34,866 nt of DNA from Clostridiales bacterium (GTDB taxonomy: Bacteria > Bacillota > Clostridia > Oscillospirales > Oscillospiraceae). The notes beneath the pieces were generated by a model. The model had not been told where the DNA came from, did no database searches, and saw only the letters and a program-made list of their open reading frames with translations. A program made the translations under genes and the position numbers. Each line of letters starts with the position of its first letter. Position 1 is the first letter of the stretch. Where the stretch lies: positions 1-34,866 of the forward strand of contig SFHI01000056.1 in the NCBI GenBank assembly GCA_004555705.1. The letters are read 5' to 3'. Below are positions 1-9,220 of the stretch, one piece after another.

Positions 1-99
1 CCCTAACAAACCGTCCTGAATTGTTGGGGGATTGCCACACCAGGAAAGCGGACTGGTTCGCAATGACAGTTCTTTTTTAGTGCTGTAAACAACAATTTA
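1..99. repeat. Repeat element A, right part, cut by the window edge (type 1 core)
   Basis: This is the right half of a palindromic element. It ends in the terminal repeat TAAACAACAATTTA at 86-99. It contains GGGGGATTGCCAC, a CCAG/CTGG hairpin at about 51-57 (the CCAG...CTGG segment spans roughly 41-57), and the core end TCGCAATGACAG. All 99 bases are the exact reverse complement of 25806-25904 in element G. The left half lies outside the window. Confidence 0.85.
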
Positions 100-157
100 C
101 CTTCCCAATCCGTTGGGGCTGGGGATTAGGTGCGAAGAAAATTCACAATTGAGGCGA

Positions 158-186
158 TTGCATATCCCGTGGGGATATGCTATACT
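158..186 (+). promoter_or_regulatory. Promoter of murB
   Basis: The -35 is TTGCAT at 158-163, followed by a 17-bp spacer and the -10 TATACT at 181-186. A TGC extension lies immediately before the -10. The predicted start of transcription is about 22 bases ahead of the murB start codon, leaving room only for the ribosome site. The architecture fits a housekeeping sigma-A promoter. Confidence 0.75.
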
Positions 187-214
187 GTTACCAATCATAC
201 ACCCGGAGGCGTTT

Positions 215-1126
215 ATGACGGACTTTACCGATTTTCAGCAGAAATTATCCGCTTTTTTGCCGGATTTGAAGGTTTGTTTCGGGGAACCCATGGCAAAACA
301 CACCTCCTTCCGCATCGGCGGTGCGGCGGAGGTCATGGCTTTTCCGAAAAGTGCGGAGGAACTTGCGCAGCTTCTGAAAGTGTCCGGTTTATTGGACACA
401 AAGCCTGCTATCCTAGGAGCAGGAACCAATGTTCTGGCTCCTGACGAGGGGCTGCGGGGGCTCACCATCTGCCTGAAGGACGCCCTGAACGGCATGGAGC
501 GTTTGGACGATACCCACATCCGGGTGATGGCGGGGGTAACCATGACGAGGGCTGCCATGTTCGCCGCGGGGCTGGGGCTTTCCGGGCTGGAATTCGCCCA
601 CGGGATTCCCGGCAGTGTGGGCGGCGGCGTGTATATGAACGCCGGGGCCTATGGCGGGGAAATCTGCCAGGTCTGCGAGCAGGTGGAAGTGATGGATTTC
701 CAGGGGAAGCTGTCCGTTTGGGACAACGCCCAAATGGGCTTTTCCTACCGGCACAGCCGCCTGCAGGAGCGGGAGGCCATTGTGGTCAGCGCCCTGTTCC
801 GCCTGGAACAGAAGGACCCCCAGCAGATTCGGGATAAAATGAAGGAGCTGATGGCGAAACGCTCCGCTTCCCAGCCTCTGGACCTGCCCAGTGCGGGTTC
901 CGCCTTTAAGCGGCCCCAGGGTGGCTATGCCGCCGCGCTGATCGACCAGGCGGGGCTGCGGGGGTATCAGGTGGGCGGCGCGGCCATTTCTCAGAAGCAC
1001 ACGGGCTTCGCCGTGAATCTGGGCGGCGCCACCGCCAAGGACGTCCGGCAGCTGCTGGACGAGGTTTCGGAAATTGTTTACGAAAAATCCGGCATCCGCC
1101 TGGAGCCGGAGATTCGGATATGGTAA
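215..1126 (+). CDS. murB: UDP-N-acetylmuramate dehydrogenase MurB
   Basis: MurB is the cytoplasmic flavoenzyme that reduces UDP-GlcNAc-enolpyruvate to UDP-MurNAc with NADPH, an early peptidoglycan step. Visible marks are an FAD-binding PCMH-type N-terminal half with GAGTNVLAPDEG, the GIPGSVGGGVYMNAGAYGG segment, and a C-terminal domain with SAGSAFKRP, whose serine matches the family's catalytic Ser. The frame stays open upstream to 113, but ATG 215 is preferred. It follows a GGAGG at 205-209 and gives 303 residues, normal for the family, and an upstream start would precede the promoter's transcription start. It appears to be a single-gene unit. In many Clostridia, murB is followed by rapZ and yvcK before whiA; neither is present here. 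Confidence 0.95.
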   Translation: MTDFTDFQQKLSAFLPDLKVCFGEPMAKHTSFRIGGAAEVMAFPKSAEELAQLLKVSGLLDTKPAILGAGTNVLAPDEGLRGLTICLKDALNGMERLDDTHIRVMAGVTMTRAAMFAAGLGLSGLEFAHGIPGSVGGGVYMNAGAYGGEICQVCEQVEVMDFQGKLSVWDNAQMGFSYRHSRLQEREAIVVSALFRLEQKDPQQIRDKMKELMAKRSASQPLDLPSAGSAFKRPQGGYAAALIDQAGLRGYQVGGAAISQKHTGFAVNLGGATAKDVRQLLDEVSEIVYEKSGIRLEPEIRIW

Positions 1127-1150
1127 TTTGATTATGAAGAGATGAAACGA

Positions 1151-1341
1151 TAAATTGGTGTTTATAATTGACAATTAACAATTGACAATTGACAATTAAG
1201 GAATCCCTTCGGGATGAAAAATAAAATCTTTATGGTCAGAAACAAAGTACTTTATTTCAAAATCGTCCCGTAGGGACACAATAATTGTCAACTGTCAATT
1301 GTCAATTGTCAATTCGGCGAAGCCGTTCAAACAACAATTTA
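1151..1341. repeat. Repeat element B (type 2 core, TTGACAA heptads)
   Basis: It fills the murB-whiA gap. The outer ends are TAAATTGGTGTTTA at 1151-1164 and CAAACAACAATTTA at 1328-1341, the same shell as the other elements. The core differs. At 1166-1199 there is a run of heptads of the AATTGAC type, answered in inverted orientation at 1281-1314. Between the arms are two small hairpins, ATCCC-TTC-GGGAT at 1203-1215 and GTCCC-GTA-GGGAC at 1265-1277. The element starts 24 bases after the murB stop and ends 35 bases before the whiA start. I see no gene inside it. Confidence 0.85.
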
Positions 1342-1376
1342 CCGCTGTCGATTATAGAAACAGAAAGGAGATCGCC

Positions 1377-2288
1377 ATGACTATGTCCTTTTCCGCGGCG
1401 GCCAAGGCGGAGGTCTGCCGGGTGGTGCCCCAGAATCACTGCTGCGCCCTGGCGGAGTGCTTCGGGATTCTGCTGTACTGCAACAGCTTCCGTGGGGACG
1501 GCATCCGGATCATCACCGAGAGCCGGGAATTTGCCCAGAGGCTTCCCAAGCTCTTCCGGAAGGCCTTCTCCATGAGCTTTGATACCTGCCCCGAGGAAAC
1601 GGAACGGAAGCTGGTGTTCCAGATCCGGTCGGAGCGCAAGCTCAATACCATCATGGAGGCCTACGGCTTCAGCCGGGAGGACACCCTGGCCCTCCATGTG
1701 AATCTGGCCGTGGTGGAGGAGGAATGCTGCAAGGCCGCCTTCCTCCGGGGCGCTTTTCTGGCGGGGGGCAGCGTTACGGACCCGGGCAAGGGCTATCATC
1801 TGGAAATGACCACCACCCATCAGAGCGTATCCCGGGAAACCTTCGCCCTGATGCGGGAGGTCATGGGCTTCTCCCCCAAAACCGCATCCCGGGGCGGGGG
1901 CCAGGTGCTGTACCTGAAGCAGAGCGAGCAGATTTCGGACTTTCTCACCTACATCGGCGCGCCGGTGGCGGCCATGGGCATCATGGAGGCCAGGCTGGAG
2001 AAGGAGCTGAACAACAAGGTCAACCGCCGCTGCAACTGTGACGACGCCAACACTTCCAAGGTGGTGGAGGCTGCCCAGGAGCAGCTGGCTGCCATCCGCA
2101 AGCTCCGGGCCAGAGGACAGCTGGAGAACCTTCCCGGAAAGCTCCGGCAGGCGGCTGCCGCCCGGGAGGAGAACCCTGAATCCGCCCTGACGGAGCTGGC
2201 GGAAATGATGGAGCCGCCCATCACCAAGAGTGCCATGAGCCACAGGCTGAAAAAGCTGGTGGAGCTGGCCGGGGAGGGAACGCCATGA
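1377..2288 (+). CDS. whiA: DNA-binding protein WhiA
   Basis: WhiA is a conserved Gram-positive DNA-binding protein with a LAGLIDADG-like N-terminal fold and a C-terminal helix-turn-helix. It is linked to sporulation control in actinomycetes and to cell division and chromosome segregation in Bacillus. The 303 residues match the family. The C-terminal helix-turn-helix is visible in the last 35 residues (LTELAEMMEPPITKSAMSHR). ATG 1377 is chosen over the in-frame upstream start at 1299 because AAAGGAG lies at 1364-1370 and the upstream stretch is repeat-element DNA. The stop overlaps the dnaE start by four bases (ATGA), so the two genes are probably translationally coupled. No convincing promoter was found between element B and the gene. 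Confidence 0.93.
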   Translation: MTMSFSAAAKAEVCRVVPQNHCCALAECFGILLYCNSFRGDGIRIITESREFAQRLPKLFRKAFSMSFDTCPEETERKLVFQIRSERKLNTIMEAYGFSREDTLALHVNLAVVEEECCKAAFLRGAFLAGGSVTDPGKGYHLEMTTTHQSVSRETFALMREVMGFSPKTASRGGGQVLYLKQSEQISDFLTYIGAPVAAMGIMEARLEKELNNKVNRRCNCDDANTSKVVEAAQEQLAAIRKLRARGQLENLPGKLRQAAAAREENPESALTELAEMMEPPITKSAMSHRLKKLVELAGEGTP

Positions 2289-5200
2289 GCTTTGTACATC
2301 TGCATCTGCATACGGAGTACAGCCTCCTGGACGGCGCCTGCCGGATTGACGGGCTCATGGACCGGGTGAAGGAGCTGGGCCAGACGGCGGTGGCCATCAC
2401 CGACCACGGCGTCATGTACGGCTGCATCGATTTCTACAAGGCCGCCAAGGCCGCCGGGGTCAAGCCCATCATCGGCTGCGAGGTGTATGTGGCCCGCCGC
2501 CGGATGGAGGACCGGGTTCACGGCCTGGACAACGACCCCTACCATCTGGTGCTCCTCTGCAAGGACCGCACCGGCTACGAAAACCTGTGCAAGCTGGTTT
2601 CCGAGGCCTTTATCCGGGGCTTTTACGGCAAGCCCCGGGTGGATTTGGAGCTGCTGCGGCAGTACCATGAGGGGCTCATTGCCCTGTCCGCCTGCCTGGC
2701 GGGGGCCATCCCCCAGTTTCTGATGGACGAGGACTACGCCTCCGCCAAGGCTTACGCCCTGCAGATGGCGGAAATCTTCGGGGAGGACAATTTCTACCTG
2801 GAGCTGCAGGACCACGGCATCGACGCCCAGCAGCCGGTGAACCAGGGGGTCCGCCGGATTGCCCGGGAGACGGGGCTGCCCCTTGTGGTAACCAACGACG
2901 CCCATTACCTGCGCCGGGAGGATGCCAAAATGCAGGATGTGCTGCTGTGCATCCAGACCGGCAAAACCGTGGACGACGCCAACCGGATGCGTTTCCAGGG
3001 GGATGAATTCTACCTGAAAAGCGAGGAGGAGCTGCGAAAGCTGTTCCCCGGCTGTGAGGAAGCCTTCGAAAACACGGTGAAGATTGCCCAGCGGTGCAAT
3101 CTGGAGTTCACCTTCCACGAATATCATCTGCCCGCCTTCCCGGTGCCGGAGGGCTTCACCAACGAGGAATATTTCCGCAAGCTCTGCATGGACGGCTTCC
3201 GGGAGCGGTATGTGAATCCTCCGGACAGCTACCGGCAGCGGCTGGAATATGAGATTTCCGTCATCAGCCGGATGGGTTATGTAAACTACTACCTCATTGT
3301 TTGGGACTTTATCCACTATGCCAAGGAGCAGGGCATTCCGGTGGGCCCGGGGAGGGGCTCCGGTGCGGCCTCCATCGCGGCCTACTGCATGCACATCACC
3401 GAAGTGGATCCCATGAAGTACGCCCTGATCTTCGAGCGGTTCCTGAATCCGGAGCGGGTGAGCATGCCCGACTTCGATACCGACTTCTGCCAGGAGCGCC
3501 GGGGCGAGGTCATCGAGTACGTCATGCGCAAATACGGCGCGGATCATGTGGCCCAGATTGCCACCTTCGGCACCATGGCCGCCCGGGGCGCCATCCGGGA
3601 TGTGGGCCGGGCGCTGAACTTCTCCTACGCGGAGACCGACGTGGTGGCCAAGCTGGTTCCGGCTACCCCCCACATCACATTGAAGGAGGCCCTGGAGGTC
3701 TCTCCCAAGCTGAAGGAGATGTATGACGGGGACGAGCGGGTTCGCCAGCTTATCGACACCGCCCGGAGCCTGGAGGGTATGCCCCGGAATGCCTCCACCC
3801 ACGCCGCCGGCGTGGTGATTACCGCCCAGCCGGTGTGCAGCTATGTGCCGCTGTCGCGGAACGACGATACCATCGTCACCCAGTACACCATGACCACCAT
3901 CGAGGAGCTGGGCCTTCTCAAAATGGACTTCCTGGGCCTTCGGAACCTGACGGTGATCCGGGACGCGGAGGAGCAGATTCAGAAGCTCCACCCGGAATTT
4001 GCCATGGCGAATATCCCCGACGACGACCCGGAGACCTTCCAAATGCTCACCGAGGGAAAGACCCAGGGTGTGTTCCAGCTGGAATCCGCGGGCATGACCG
4101 GGGTCTGCGTGAACATGAAGGCCAGCTCCATCGAGGACATCACGGCCATCGTGGCCCTCTACCGGCCGGGGCCCATGGACTCCATTCCCACCTTCATCGC
4201 CAACAAGCTGGATTCCCGGAAGGTGACCTACAAAACACCCCTCCTGGAGCCGATCCTGAAGGTGACCTACGGCTGCATCGTCTACCAGGAGCAGGTCATC
4301 GAGATTTTCCGCAGCCTGGGCGGCTACACCATGGGGCAGGCGGACAACATCCGCCGGGCCATCTCCAAGAAGAAAATGAAGGTCATCGAGGCGGAGCGGA
4401 AAACCTTTGTCTACGGCGACCCCCAGCAGAACATTGCCGGCTGTATCGCCCACGGGGTGCCGGAGGTGGTGGGCCAGTCCATCTACGATGAAATCGTTGC
4501 CTTTGCCAACTACGCCTTCAACAAGGCCCACGCCGTGTGCTACGCGGTGGTGTCTTACCAGACCGCCTACCTCAAGTGCCACTACCCCCGGCAGTATATG
4601 GCCGCGCTGATGACCTCGGTCCTGGACTCCGCCACGAAAATCTCCGGCTACATCGCCGAGTGCAAGGAGCTGGGGATTCCCGTGCTGCCGCCGGATATCA
4701 ACCACTCCGAGGACCATTTTACCGTGGAGGGGGACGCCATCCGCTTCGGCCTGGGGGCGGTGAAGAACGTGGGTATCGGGCTGATTCGCACCATGTCTGC
4801 CAAGCGCCGGGAGGGCGGCCCCTTCAAATCCCTGGAGGACTTCCTGGATCGGATGGGGGAAGGGGAGCTGAACAAGCGGGCCGTGGAGAATTTCATCAAA
4901 TGCGGGGCCATGGACTGCTTCGGAAATCACAGAAGCGAGCTGCTGGCGGTGTATGAAAACATGATGGATTCCATCGCCTCCTCCCGGAAGCGGAATCTGG
5001 AGGGCCAGCTGGGGCTCTTTGCCATGCTGGACGAGGAGGACGCCGCCGGAAAAATCCCTATTCCCAAAATGCCGGAGCTGAGCAAAGCCGATCTCATGGC
5101 CATGGAGAAGGAGACCACCGGTATCTACATCACCGGGCACCCCATGGACGATTACAGGGGCTTCCTGAAAAATACCCATGTGATGCCCATGGGCGCGCTG

Positions 5201-5722
5201 CTGGACCCGGACAGCAAGCTCCGGGACGATGAAATCGTCAGCGTGGCGGGCATCGTGCAGAGTGTGAAGATGAAAACCACCCGCAATAACTCCATGATGG
5301 CCTACATCACCGTGGAAGACGACACCGCCTCGGTGGAGATGCTGGCCTTTTCCAGTGTGCTGGGCCAGTACGGGGGCTACCTGAAGGAAAACTGCGCCGT
5401 GGTAATCACCGGACGGCTGTCTCTGCGGGACGATAAGGAGCCCCAGGTGGTCATCAACCGGGCAAGGCCCATTTCCGACTTCGCCGAGCGGCCGGACCGG
5501 GAGGAGAAAGCCCCCACCACGCTGTACCTGCGGCTTCCGGGAGAGGAGGGCCCCCTGTATCCCAAGGTTCGGGCAATTCTCAATATGTTCCCGGGCTCTT
5601 TCAGCGCTGTGGTGTATTTTGCCGATACCAAAGCCCGCCGGGGCACCCGCTGCGCCTTCGGGGAGAGTATGCTCCGGGAGCTGAAAAACTTGCTGGGAGA
5701 GGCAAATGTGGTGCTGAAATAG
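2285..5722 (+). CDS. dnaE: DNA polymerase III alpha subunit, DnaE type
   Basis: This is a C-family replicative DNA polymerase. In Firmicutes it normally works beside PolC. The order of domains is an N-terminal PHP domain (HLHTEYSLLDG, residues 6-16; TDHGVMYG), then the polymerase palm with GPGRGSG (about 354-360) and MPDFDTDF, whose D396 and D398 together with D548 in LLKMDFLGLRN correspond to the three metal-binding aspartates. Fingers, helix-hairpin-helix and a C-terminal OB domain from about residue 985 follow. The 1145 residues are typical of DnaE and show no PolC-style exonuclease insertion. It overlaps whiA by four bases. No strong terminator follows; the next gene has its own -10 element. 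Confidence 0.96.
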   Translation: MSFVHLHLHTEYSLLDGACRIDGLMDRVKELGQTAVAITDHGVMYGCIDFYKAAKAAGVKPIIGCEVYVARRRMEDRVHGLDNDPYHLVLLCKDRTGYENLCKLVSEAFIRGFYGKPRVDLELLRQYHEGLIALSACLAGAIPQFLMDEDYASAKAYALQMAEIFGEDNFYLELQDHGIDAQQPVNQGVRRIARETGLPLVVTNDAHYLRREDAKMQDVLLCIQTGKTVDDANRMRFQGDEFYLKSEEELRKLFPGCEEAFENTVKIAQRCNLEFTFHEYHLPAFPVPEGFTNEEYFRKLCMDGFRERYVNPPDSYRQRLEYEISVISRMGYVNYYLIVWDFIHYAKEQGIPVGPGRGSGAASIAAYCMHITEVDPMKYALIFERFLNPERVSMPDFDTDFCQERRGEVIEYVMRKYGADHVAQIATFGTMAARGAIRDVGRALNFSYAETDVVAKLVPATPHITLKEALEVSPKLKEMYDGDERVRQLIDTARSLEGMPRNASTHAAGVVITAQPVCSYVPLSRNDDTIVTQYTMTTIEELGLLKMDFLGLRNLTVIRDAEEQIQKLHPEFAMANIPDDDPETFQMLTEGKTQGVFQLESAGMTGVCVNMKASSIEDITAIVALYRPGPMDSIPTFIANKLDSRKVTYKTPLLEPILKVTYGCIVYQEQVIEIFRSLGGYTMGQADNIRRAISKKKMKVIEAERKTFVYGDPQQNIAGCIAHGVPEVVGQSIYDEIVAFANYAFNKAHAVCYAVVSYQTAYLKCHYPRQYMAALMTSVLDSATKISGYIAECKELGIPVLPPDINHSEDHFTVEGDAIRFGLGAVKNVGIGLIRTMSAKRREGGPFKSLEDFLDRMGEGELNKRAVENFIKCGAMDCFGNHRSELLAVYENMMDSIASSRKRNLEGQLGLFAMLDEEDAAGKIPIPKMPELSKADLMAMEKETTGIYITGHPMDDYRGFLKNTHVMPMGALLDPDSKLRDDEIVSVAGIVQSVKMKTTRNNSMMAYITVEDDTASVEMLAFSSVLGQYGGYLKENCAVVITGRLSLRDDKEPQVVINRARPISDFAERPDREEKAPTTLYLRLPGEEGPLYPKVRAILNMFPGSFSAVVYFADTKARRGTRCAFGESMLRELKNLLGEANVVLK

Positions 5723-5743
5723 CTTCCTATTTTGAAATATTTA

Positions 5744-5752
5744 TGCTATACT
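5744..5752 (+). promoter_or_regulatory. Extended -10 promoter before the lipoprotein gene
   Basis: TGC followed by TATACT forms an extended -10 identical in its core (TATGCTATACT) to the one before murB. The -35 region at about 5724-5729 (TTCCTA) is poor, so the TG extension would have to carry recognition. It lies directly after the dnaE stop and 24 bases before the likely start at 5777. It probably drives the long operon to 16.2 kb. Confidence 0.6.
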
Positions 5753-5776
5753 ATTCATTTGGAAGGAGCGGATGCC

Positions 5777-7069
5777 GTGTTGAAGCGAATATGGGCGCTG
5801 GGGCTGATCCTTGCGGTGCTGAGCCTCAGCGGCTGCGCCATGCGGACGGTGGAGGAGCTGTACAAGCTCCCCAAACGCTCGGAGGAGTATGACAGGCTCC
5901 AGTCCGCCATCGACATTGCCATGGCGGGGCTGGATTATGCCGCGCCCCTTTCCGGGACGAACCGGCAGACCCTGCAGACCGCCGACCTGGACGGAGACGG
6001 CAGGGAGGAATACCTGGTCTTTGCCAAGGGAAAATCGGACAGACCCCTGCAGCTGCTGATTTTTCAGCAGGACGCGGAGGGGGGCTACCAGATTCTGGAG
6101 GTCATCGGCTTCCGGGGCACCTATTTTGAACAGGTGGAATATGTGCAGATCGATGACCAGCCCGGCTGCGAGATCGTCCTGGGACGCCAGCTCAGCGATC
6201 AGGTGGTGGGTACGCTCTCCGTGCTCTCCTTCACGGGAGGAAGCGCCAGACAGCTGCTCAGCACCAGCTATTCCAAATTCGTCACCTGCGACCTGAACGG
6301 AAACGGGCGGGAGGACCTGATGGTTCTGCGTCCCGGAGAAACGGATGTGGGCAGCGGCGTTGCCGTGCTCTACAGCTACACCGGCGACGCGATGGAACGC
6401 TCCGTGGAGGCCAGGCTCTCCGCGCAGCCGGAGGATGTGAAACGGATTTCGGTGAGCAAGCTCCACGGCGGCTTCCCCGCGGTTTACGTTTCCAGCACCG
6501 GAAAACAGGACGCGGTGGTCACGGATGTGTTTGCCATGCGGGATGACCGGTTTGTGAATATCACGGGCGGGGCCAGTGTGGGCTCCCTGCGCAACTACGC
6601 CGTGTATGCCGATGATCTGGACGGCGATGGAATATTTGAGCTGCCCAGGCTGATCCCTCTGAAGCCCATTACCAGCAAGGGCGGCACCGAGAAGCAGTAT
6701 TTGCTCCGCTGGTACTCCATGGACCTGCGGGGCAACGAGGTGGACAAGCTGTGCACCTTCCACAATTTTGCCGGCGGGTGGTACCTGATGCTGGAAAGCA
6801 ACTGGGCCAGCTACCTGACCATGGAACAGTTGGGCAACAGCTACAACTTCTATATGTGGAACGGGGACTACGATCAGGCGACCATCCTGTTCACCATCAG
6901 CGAGCACGCCGGCAATGACCGGGAATTTCAGGCCACCCAGAATAACCGCTTCGTCCTGCACCGGGCGGAGGGGGTTACTTACGCAGGGAAGCTGGAGTCG
7001 GGCTCTGCCCTCTACGGCTTTACGGAGGATTATTTGGTGAACAGCTTCCGGCTGATTCCCCAGGACTGA
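5777..7069 (+). CDS. Secreted lipoprotein with calcium-loop (DxDGDG) repeats
   Basis: I do not recognise a named family. The start is GTG 5777 (TTG 5780 is the alternative), 9 bases after GGAAGGA at 5761-5767. An earlier in-frame ATG at 5732 would lie upstream of the promoter's transcription start. The N-terminus is a lipoprotein signal with lipobox LSGC (Cys20), so the mature protein should be membrane-anchored and face outward. Three loops of the type DLDGDGREE (about D70), DLNGNGRED and DLDGDGIFE resemble FG-GAP/dockerin-like calcium-binding turns, suggesting a partial beta-propeller. It lies 23 bases ahead of a two-component system and could be a sensor accessory or an envelope protein; that role is inferred only from position. 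Confidence 0.8.
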   Translation: MLKRIWALGLILAVLSLSGCAMRTVEELYKLPKRSEEYDRLQSAIDIAMAGLDYAAPLSGTNRQTLQTADLDGDGREEYLVFAKGKSDRPLQLLIFQQDAEGGYQILEVIGFRGTYFEQVEYVQIDDQPGCEIVLGRQLSDQVVGTLSVLSFTGGSARQLLSTSYSKFVTCDLNGNGREDLMVLRPGETDVGSGVAVLYSYTGDAMERSVEARLSAQPEDVKRISVSKLHGGFPAVYVSSTGKQDAVVTDVFAMRDDRFVNITGGASVGSLRNYAVYADDLDGDGIFELPRLIPLKPITSKGGTEKQYLLRWYSMDLRGNEVDKLCTFHNFAGGWYLMLESNWASYLTMEQLGNSYNFYMWNGDYDQATILFTISEHAGNDREFQATQNNRFVLHRAEGVTYAGKLESGSALYGFTEDYLVNSFRLIPQD

Positions 7070-7092
7070 CGGGCACAGAAGGGAAGAGAATT

Positions 7093-7779
7093 ATGAAAAA
7101 AGTTCTGATTTTGGAAGATGAAGTCAATATTCGAAGCTTTGTGGTCATTAACCTGAAGCGGGCGGGCTACGATGTGATCGAGGCCGGAACCGGCCAGGCC
7201 GCTCTGGACGCCATCGCGGCCAACCCGGACATCGGCGTGGCGATCCTGGACATTATGCTGCCGGATATCGACGGGTTTGAGGTCTGCCGGAGAATCCGGG
7301 CCACCTCCAAGCAGATGGGCATCATCATGCTCACCGCCCGGACCCAGGAGATGGACAAGGTCACGGGGCTTATGACCGGGGCCGACGACTATGTGACCAA
7401 GCCCTTCTCCCCGGCGGAGCTGACTGCCCGGATTGACGCCCTCTACCGCCGCATCGGCGGGGACAGCTCGGCAAGCTCCGAGCTTCTGACCCAGGGGCCC
7501 TTTGTCATGAACACCCGCAACCACACCCTGGAAAAGAACGGTACCCGTATCCGCCTGACCCAGGTGGAGTACGCGATCCTGAAGCTCTTCATGCAGAATC
7601 CCGGCCGGGCTCTGTCCCGGGAGGACATCCTCTCCGCCGTGTGGGGCAGGGATTACGAGGGCGAGCTGAAAATCGTGGACGTGAACATCCGCCGTCTGCG
7701 GATCAAGATCGAGGACGATACCGCCAATCCCACCTATATCACCACGGTGTGGGGCCTGGGCTATAAGTGGGGCGCGTAA
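7093..7779 (+). CDS. OmpR/PhoB-family response regulator
   Basis: This is a DNA-binding response regulator of 228 residues. The receiver domain (about 1-120) has the acidic pair E8/D9, phospho-acceptor D53 (AILDIMLPDIDG), T81 (IIMLTA) and the switch lysine in YVTKPFSP. The C-terminal winged helix (about 130-225) carries LTQVEYAILKLF and the recognition segment VDVNIRRLRIKIED. The partner kinase starts 6 bases after the stop, so the pair is co-transcribed and very probably cognate. The target regulon cannot be told from the sequence; the neighbouring lipoprotein is a plausible part of the same circuit. Confidence 0.93.
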   Translation: MKKVLILEDEVNIRSFVVINLKRAGYDVIEAGTGQAALDAIAANPDIGVAILDIMLPDIDGFEVCRRIRATSKQMGIIMLTARTQEMDKVTGLMTGADDYVTKPFSPAELTARIDALYRRIGGDSSASSELLTQGPFVMNTRNHTLEKNGTRIRLTQVEYAILKLFMQNPGRALSREDILSAVWGRDYEGELKIVDVNIRRLRIKIEDDTANPTYITTVWGLGYKWGA

Positions 7780-7785
7780 GAGCAG

Positions 7786-9210
7786 ATGGCGACAGAATCC
7801 TCAAAACGTGCGGGGGGGCTGCGCCGGCGGTGGCTCATCAATACGCTGGGCGTGGTTTCCTCCCTGGGACTGGTGTGCGTGCTGGCGGTGACCGCGTCCT
7901 TCGCGGCCTACTACTATTCCAATATGCAGTCGGACCTGGAAAGCCGGGCCAGAACCACCACGGAGTTCTTCGCGGACTTCGTGAACCAGAATCATGACGA
8001 ATTCATCCAGTCCTGCATTACCTACACCGAAACCTACGAAAAACGCAACACCATCGAACTGCAGTTCTTCGACAGCCAGGGGAAAATCGTGGCCTCCTCC
8101 TACGGCCACTGGGCGGGGGATTCCCCCTCCACCCCGGAAATCCCGTCCGCCATCAGCACCCGGGACGCGGATGCCTATGTGGGCAAGGACCCGGTGACCG
8201 GAGAGCGGATCATCGCCGTGTCCGGGCCGGTGATCTATTCCAGCGGCGAGGTGGTGGGGGTATTCCGGTATGTGACCTCCACCCGTCTGGTGGATGTGCA
8301 GATTTTCCTGGTGGCGCTGGTCAGCACCCTGGTGCTGATGCTGGTGCTGGGGGCGGTGCTCCTCAGCAGCACCTACTGTATCCGCTCCGTGCTGAACCCG
8401 GTGGATCAGATCATCGAGAAGGCCAAGCGGATTGCCAGCGGCAGCTACGGCGCCCAGATTCAGACCAAATATGACGACGAAATCGGAGAGCTGGCCAACA
8501 CCATCAACGAGATGTCCGTGAAGATCAGCCAGAATGAGAAAATGCAGGCGGAGTTTATCTCCCAGCTGTCCCACGAGCTGCGCACGCCGCTGACCGTCAT
8601 CAACGGCTGGAGCGAAACCCTGCTTGCCAATGAGGATATGGACCCGGACACCCGGCAGGGTATGAAGATCATCTCCAGCGAGGCCAAGCGGCTTACCGAA
8701 ATGGTCATGGAGCTGCTGGACTTCACCCGGATGCAGGACGGCAGGGTGACCCTGACCGTGGAGCCCACGGATCTGAGAAGCGAATTTGAGGATACGGTGT
8801 TCATGTACGGCAGCCGACTGGCTCAGGACGGCATCGAACTGAACTACCTGGAAAATGACCAGGAGATTCCGGAAATTCCCTGCGACCCCAAGCGGCTGCG
8901 GCAGGTATTCCTGAACATCCTGGACAATGCCGCCAAGCACGGCGGCGAGGGAAAGAAAATCGACGCCTCCATCGCCCGGGAGGGGGACTGGGTGGTGGTC
9001 CGGATTCGGGACTACGGCCCCGGCATTCCCGAGGACGAAATCCCTCTGGTAAAGAAAAAATTCTACAAAGGCAGCTCCAAGGCCCGTGGAACGGGCATCG
9101 GCCTGGCGGTCTGCGACGAGATCGTGGAGATGCACGGCGGCACCCTGACCCTGGAGAACGCTCCCGGCGGCGGAACCATGGTGACCGTCCGGCTGCCGGT
9201 GGGCGAATGA
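7786..9210 (+). CDS. Membrane sensor histidine kinase
   Basis: This 474-residue sensor kinase has a first membrane segment at about 18-43, an extracytoplasmic sensing domain of about 125 residues, a second membrane segment at about 172-197, then HAMP (about 198-250). HisKA follows, with phospho-acceptor H263 in SQLSHELRTPLTVINGW. The HATPase_c domain has an N box (FLNILDNAAKH), G1 (DYGPGIPEDE), F box (KKFYKG) and G2 (GTGIGLAVC). All catalytic motifs look intact. It starts 6 bases after its response regulator. The sensing domain has the general shape of a PAS-like (Cache/PDC) fold, but I cannot name a ligand. Confidence 0.93.
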   Translation: MATESSKRAGGLRRRWLINTLGVVSSLGLVCVLAVTASFAAYYYSNMQSDLESRARTTTEFFADFVNQNHDEFIQSCITYTETYEKRNTIELQFFDSQGKIVASSYGHWAGDSPSTPEIPSAISTRDADAYVGKDPVTGERIIAVSGPVIYSSGEVVGVFRYVTSTRLVDVQIFLVALVSTLVLMLVLGAVLLSSTYCIRSVLNPVDQIIEKAKRIASGSYGAQIQTKYDDEIGELANTINEMSVKISQNEKMQAEFISQLSHELRTPLTVINGWSETLLANEDMDPDTRQGMKIISSEAKRLTEMVMELLDFTRMQDGRVTLTVEPTDLRSEFEDTVFMYGSRLAQDGIELNYLENDQEIPEIPCDPKRLRQVFLNILDNAAKHGGEGKKIDASIAREGDWVVVRIRDYGPGIPEDEIPLVKKKFYKGSSKARGTGIGLAVCDEIVEMHGGTLTLENAPGGGTMVTVRLPVGE

Positions 9211-9220
9211 AAGGAACACT

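Noticed and set aside
1166..1314. Possible CRISPR or tandem-repeat array in the TTGACAA heptads
   Set aside because: The units are 7 bases, without spacers, and form two inverted arms inside a bounded element; no cas gene is near.
1949..5179. A 1076-codon open frame on the minus strand across dnaE
   Set aside because: It mirrors the GC-rich third-codon pattern of dnaE and whiA, has His/Gly/Val-rich composition without recognisable domains, and lies opposite well-conserved genes.
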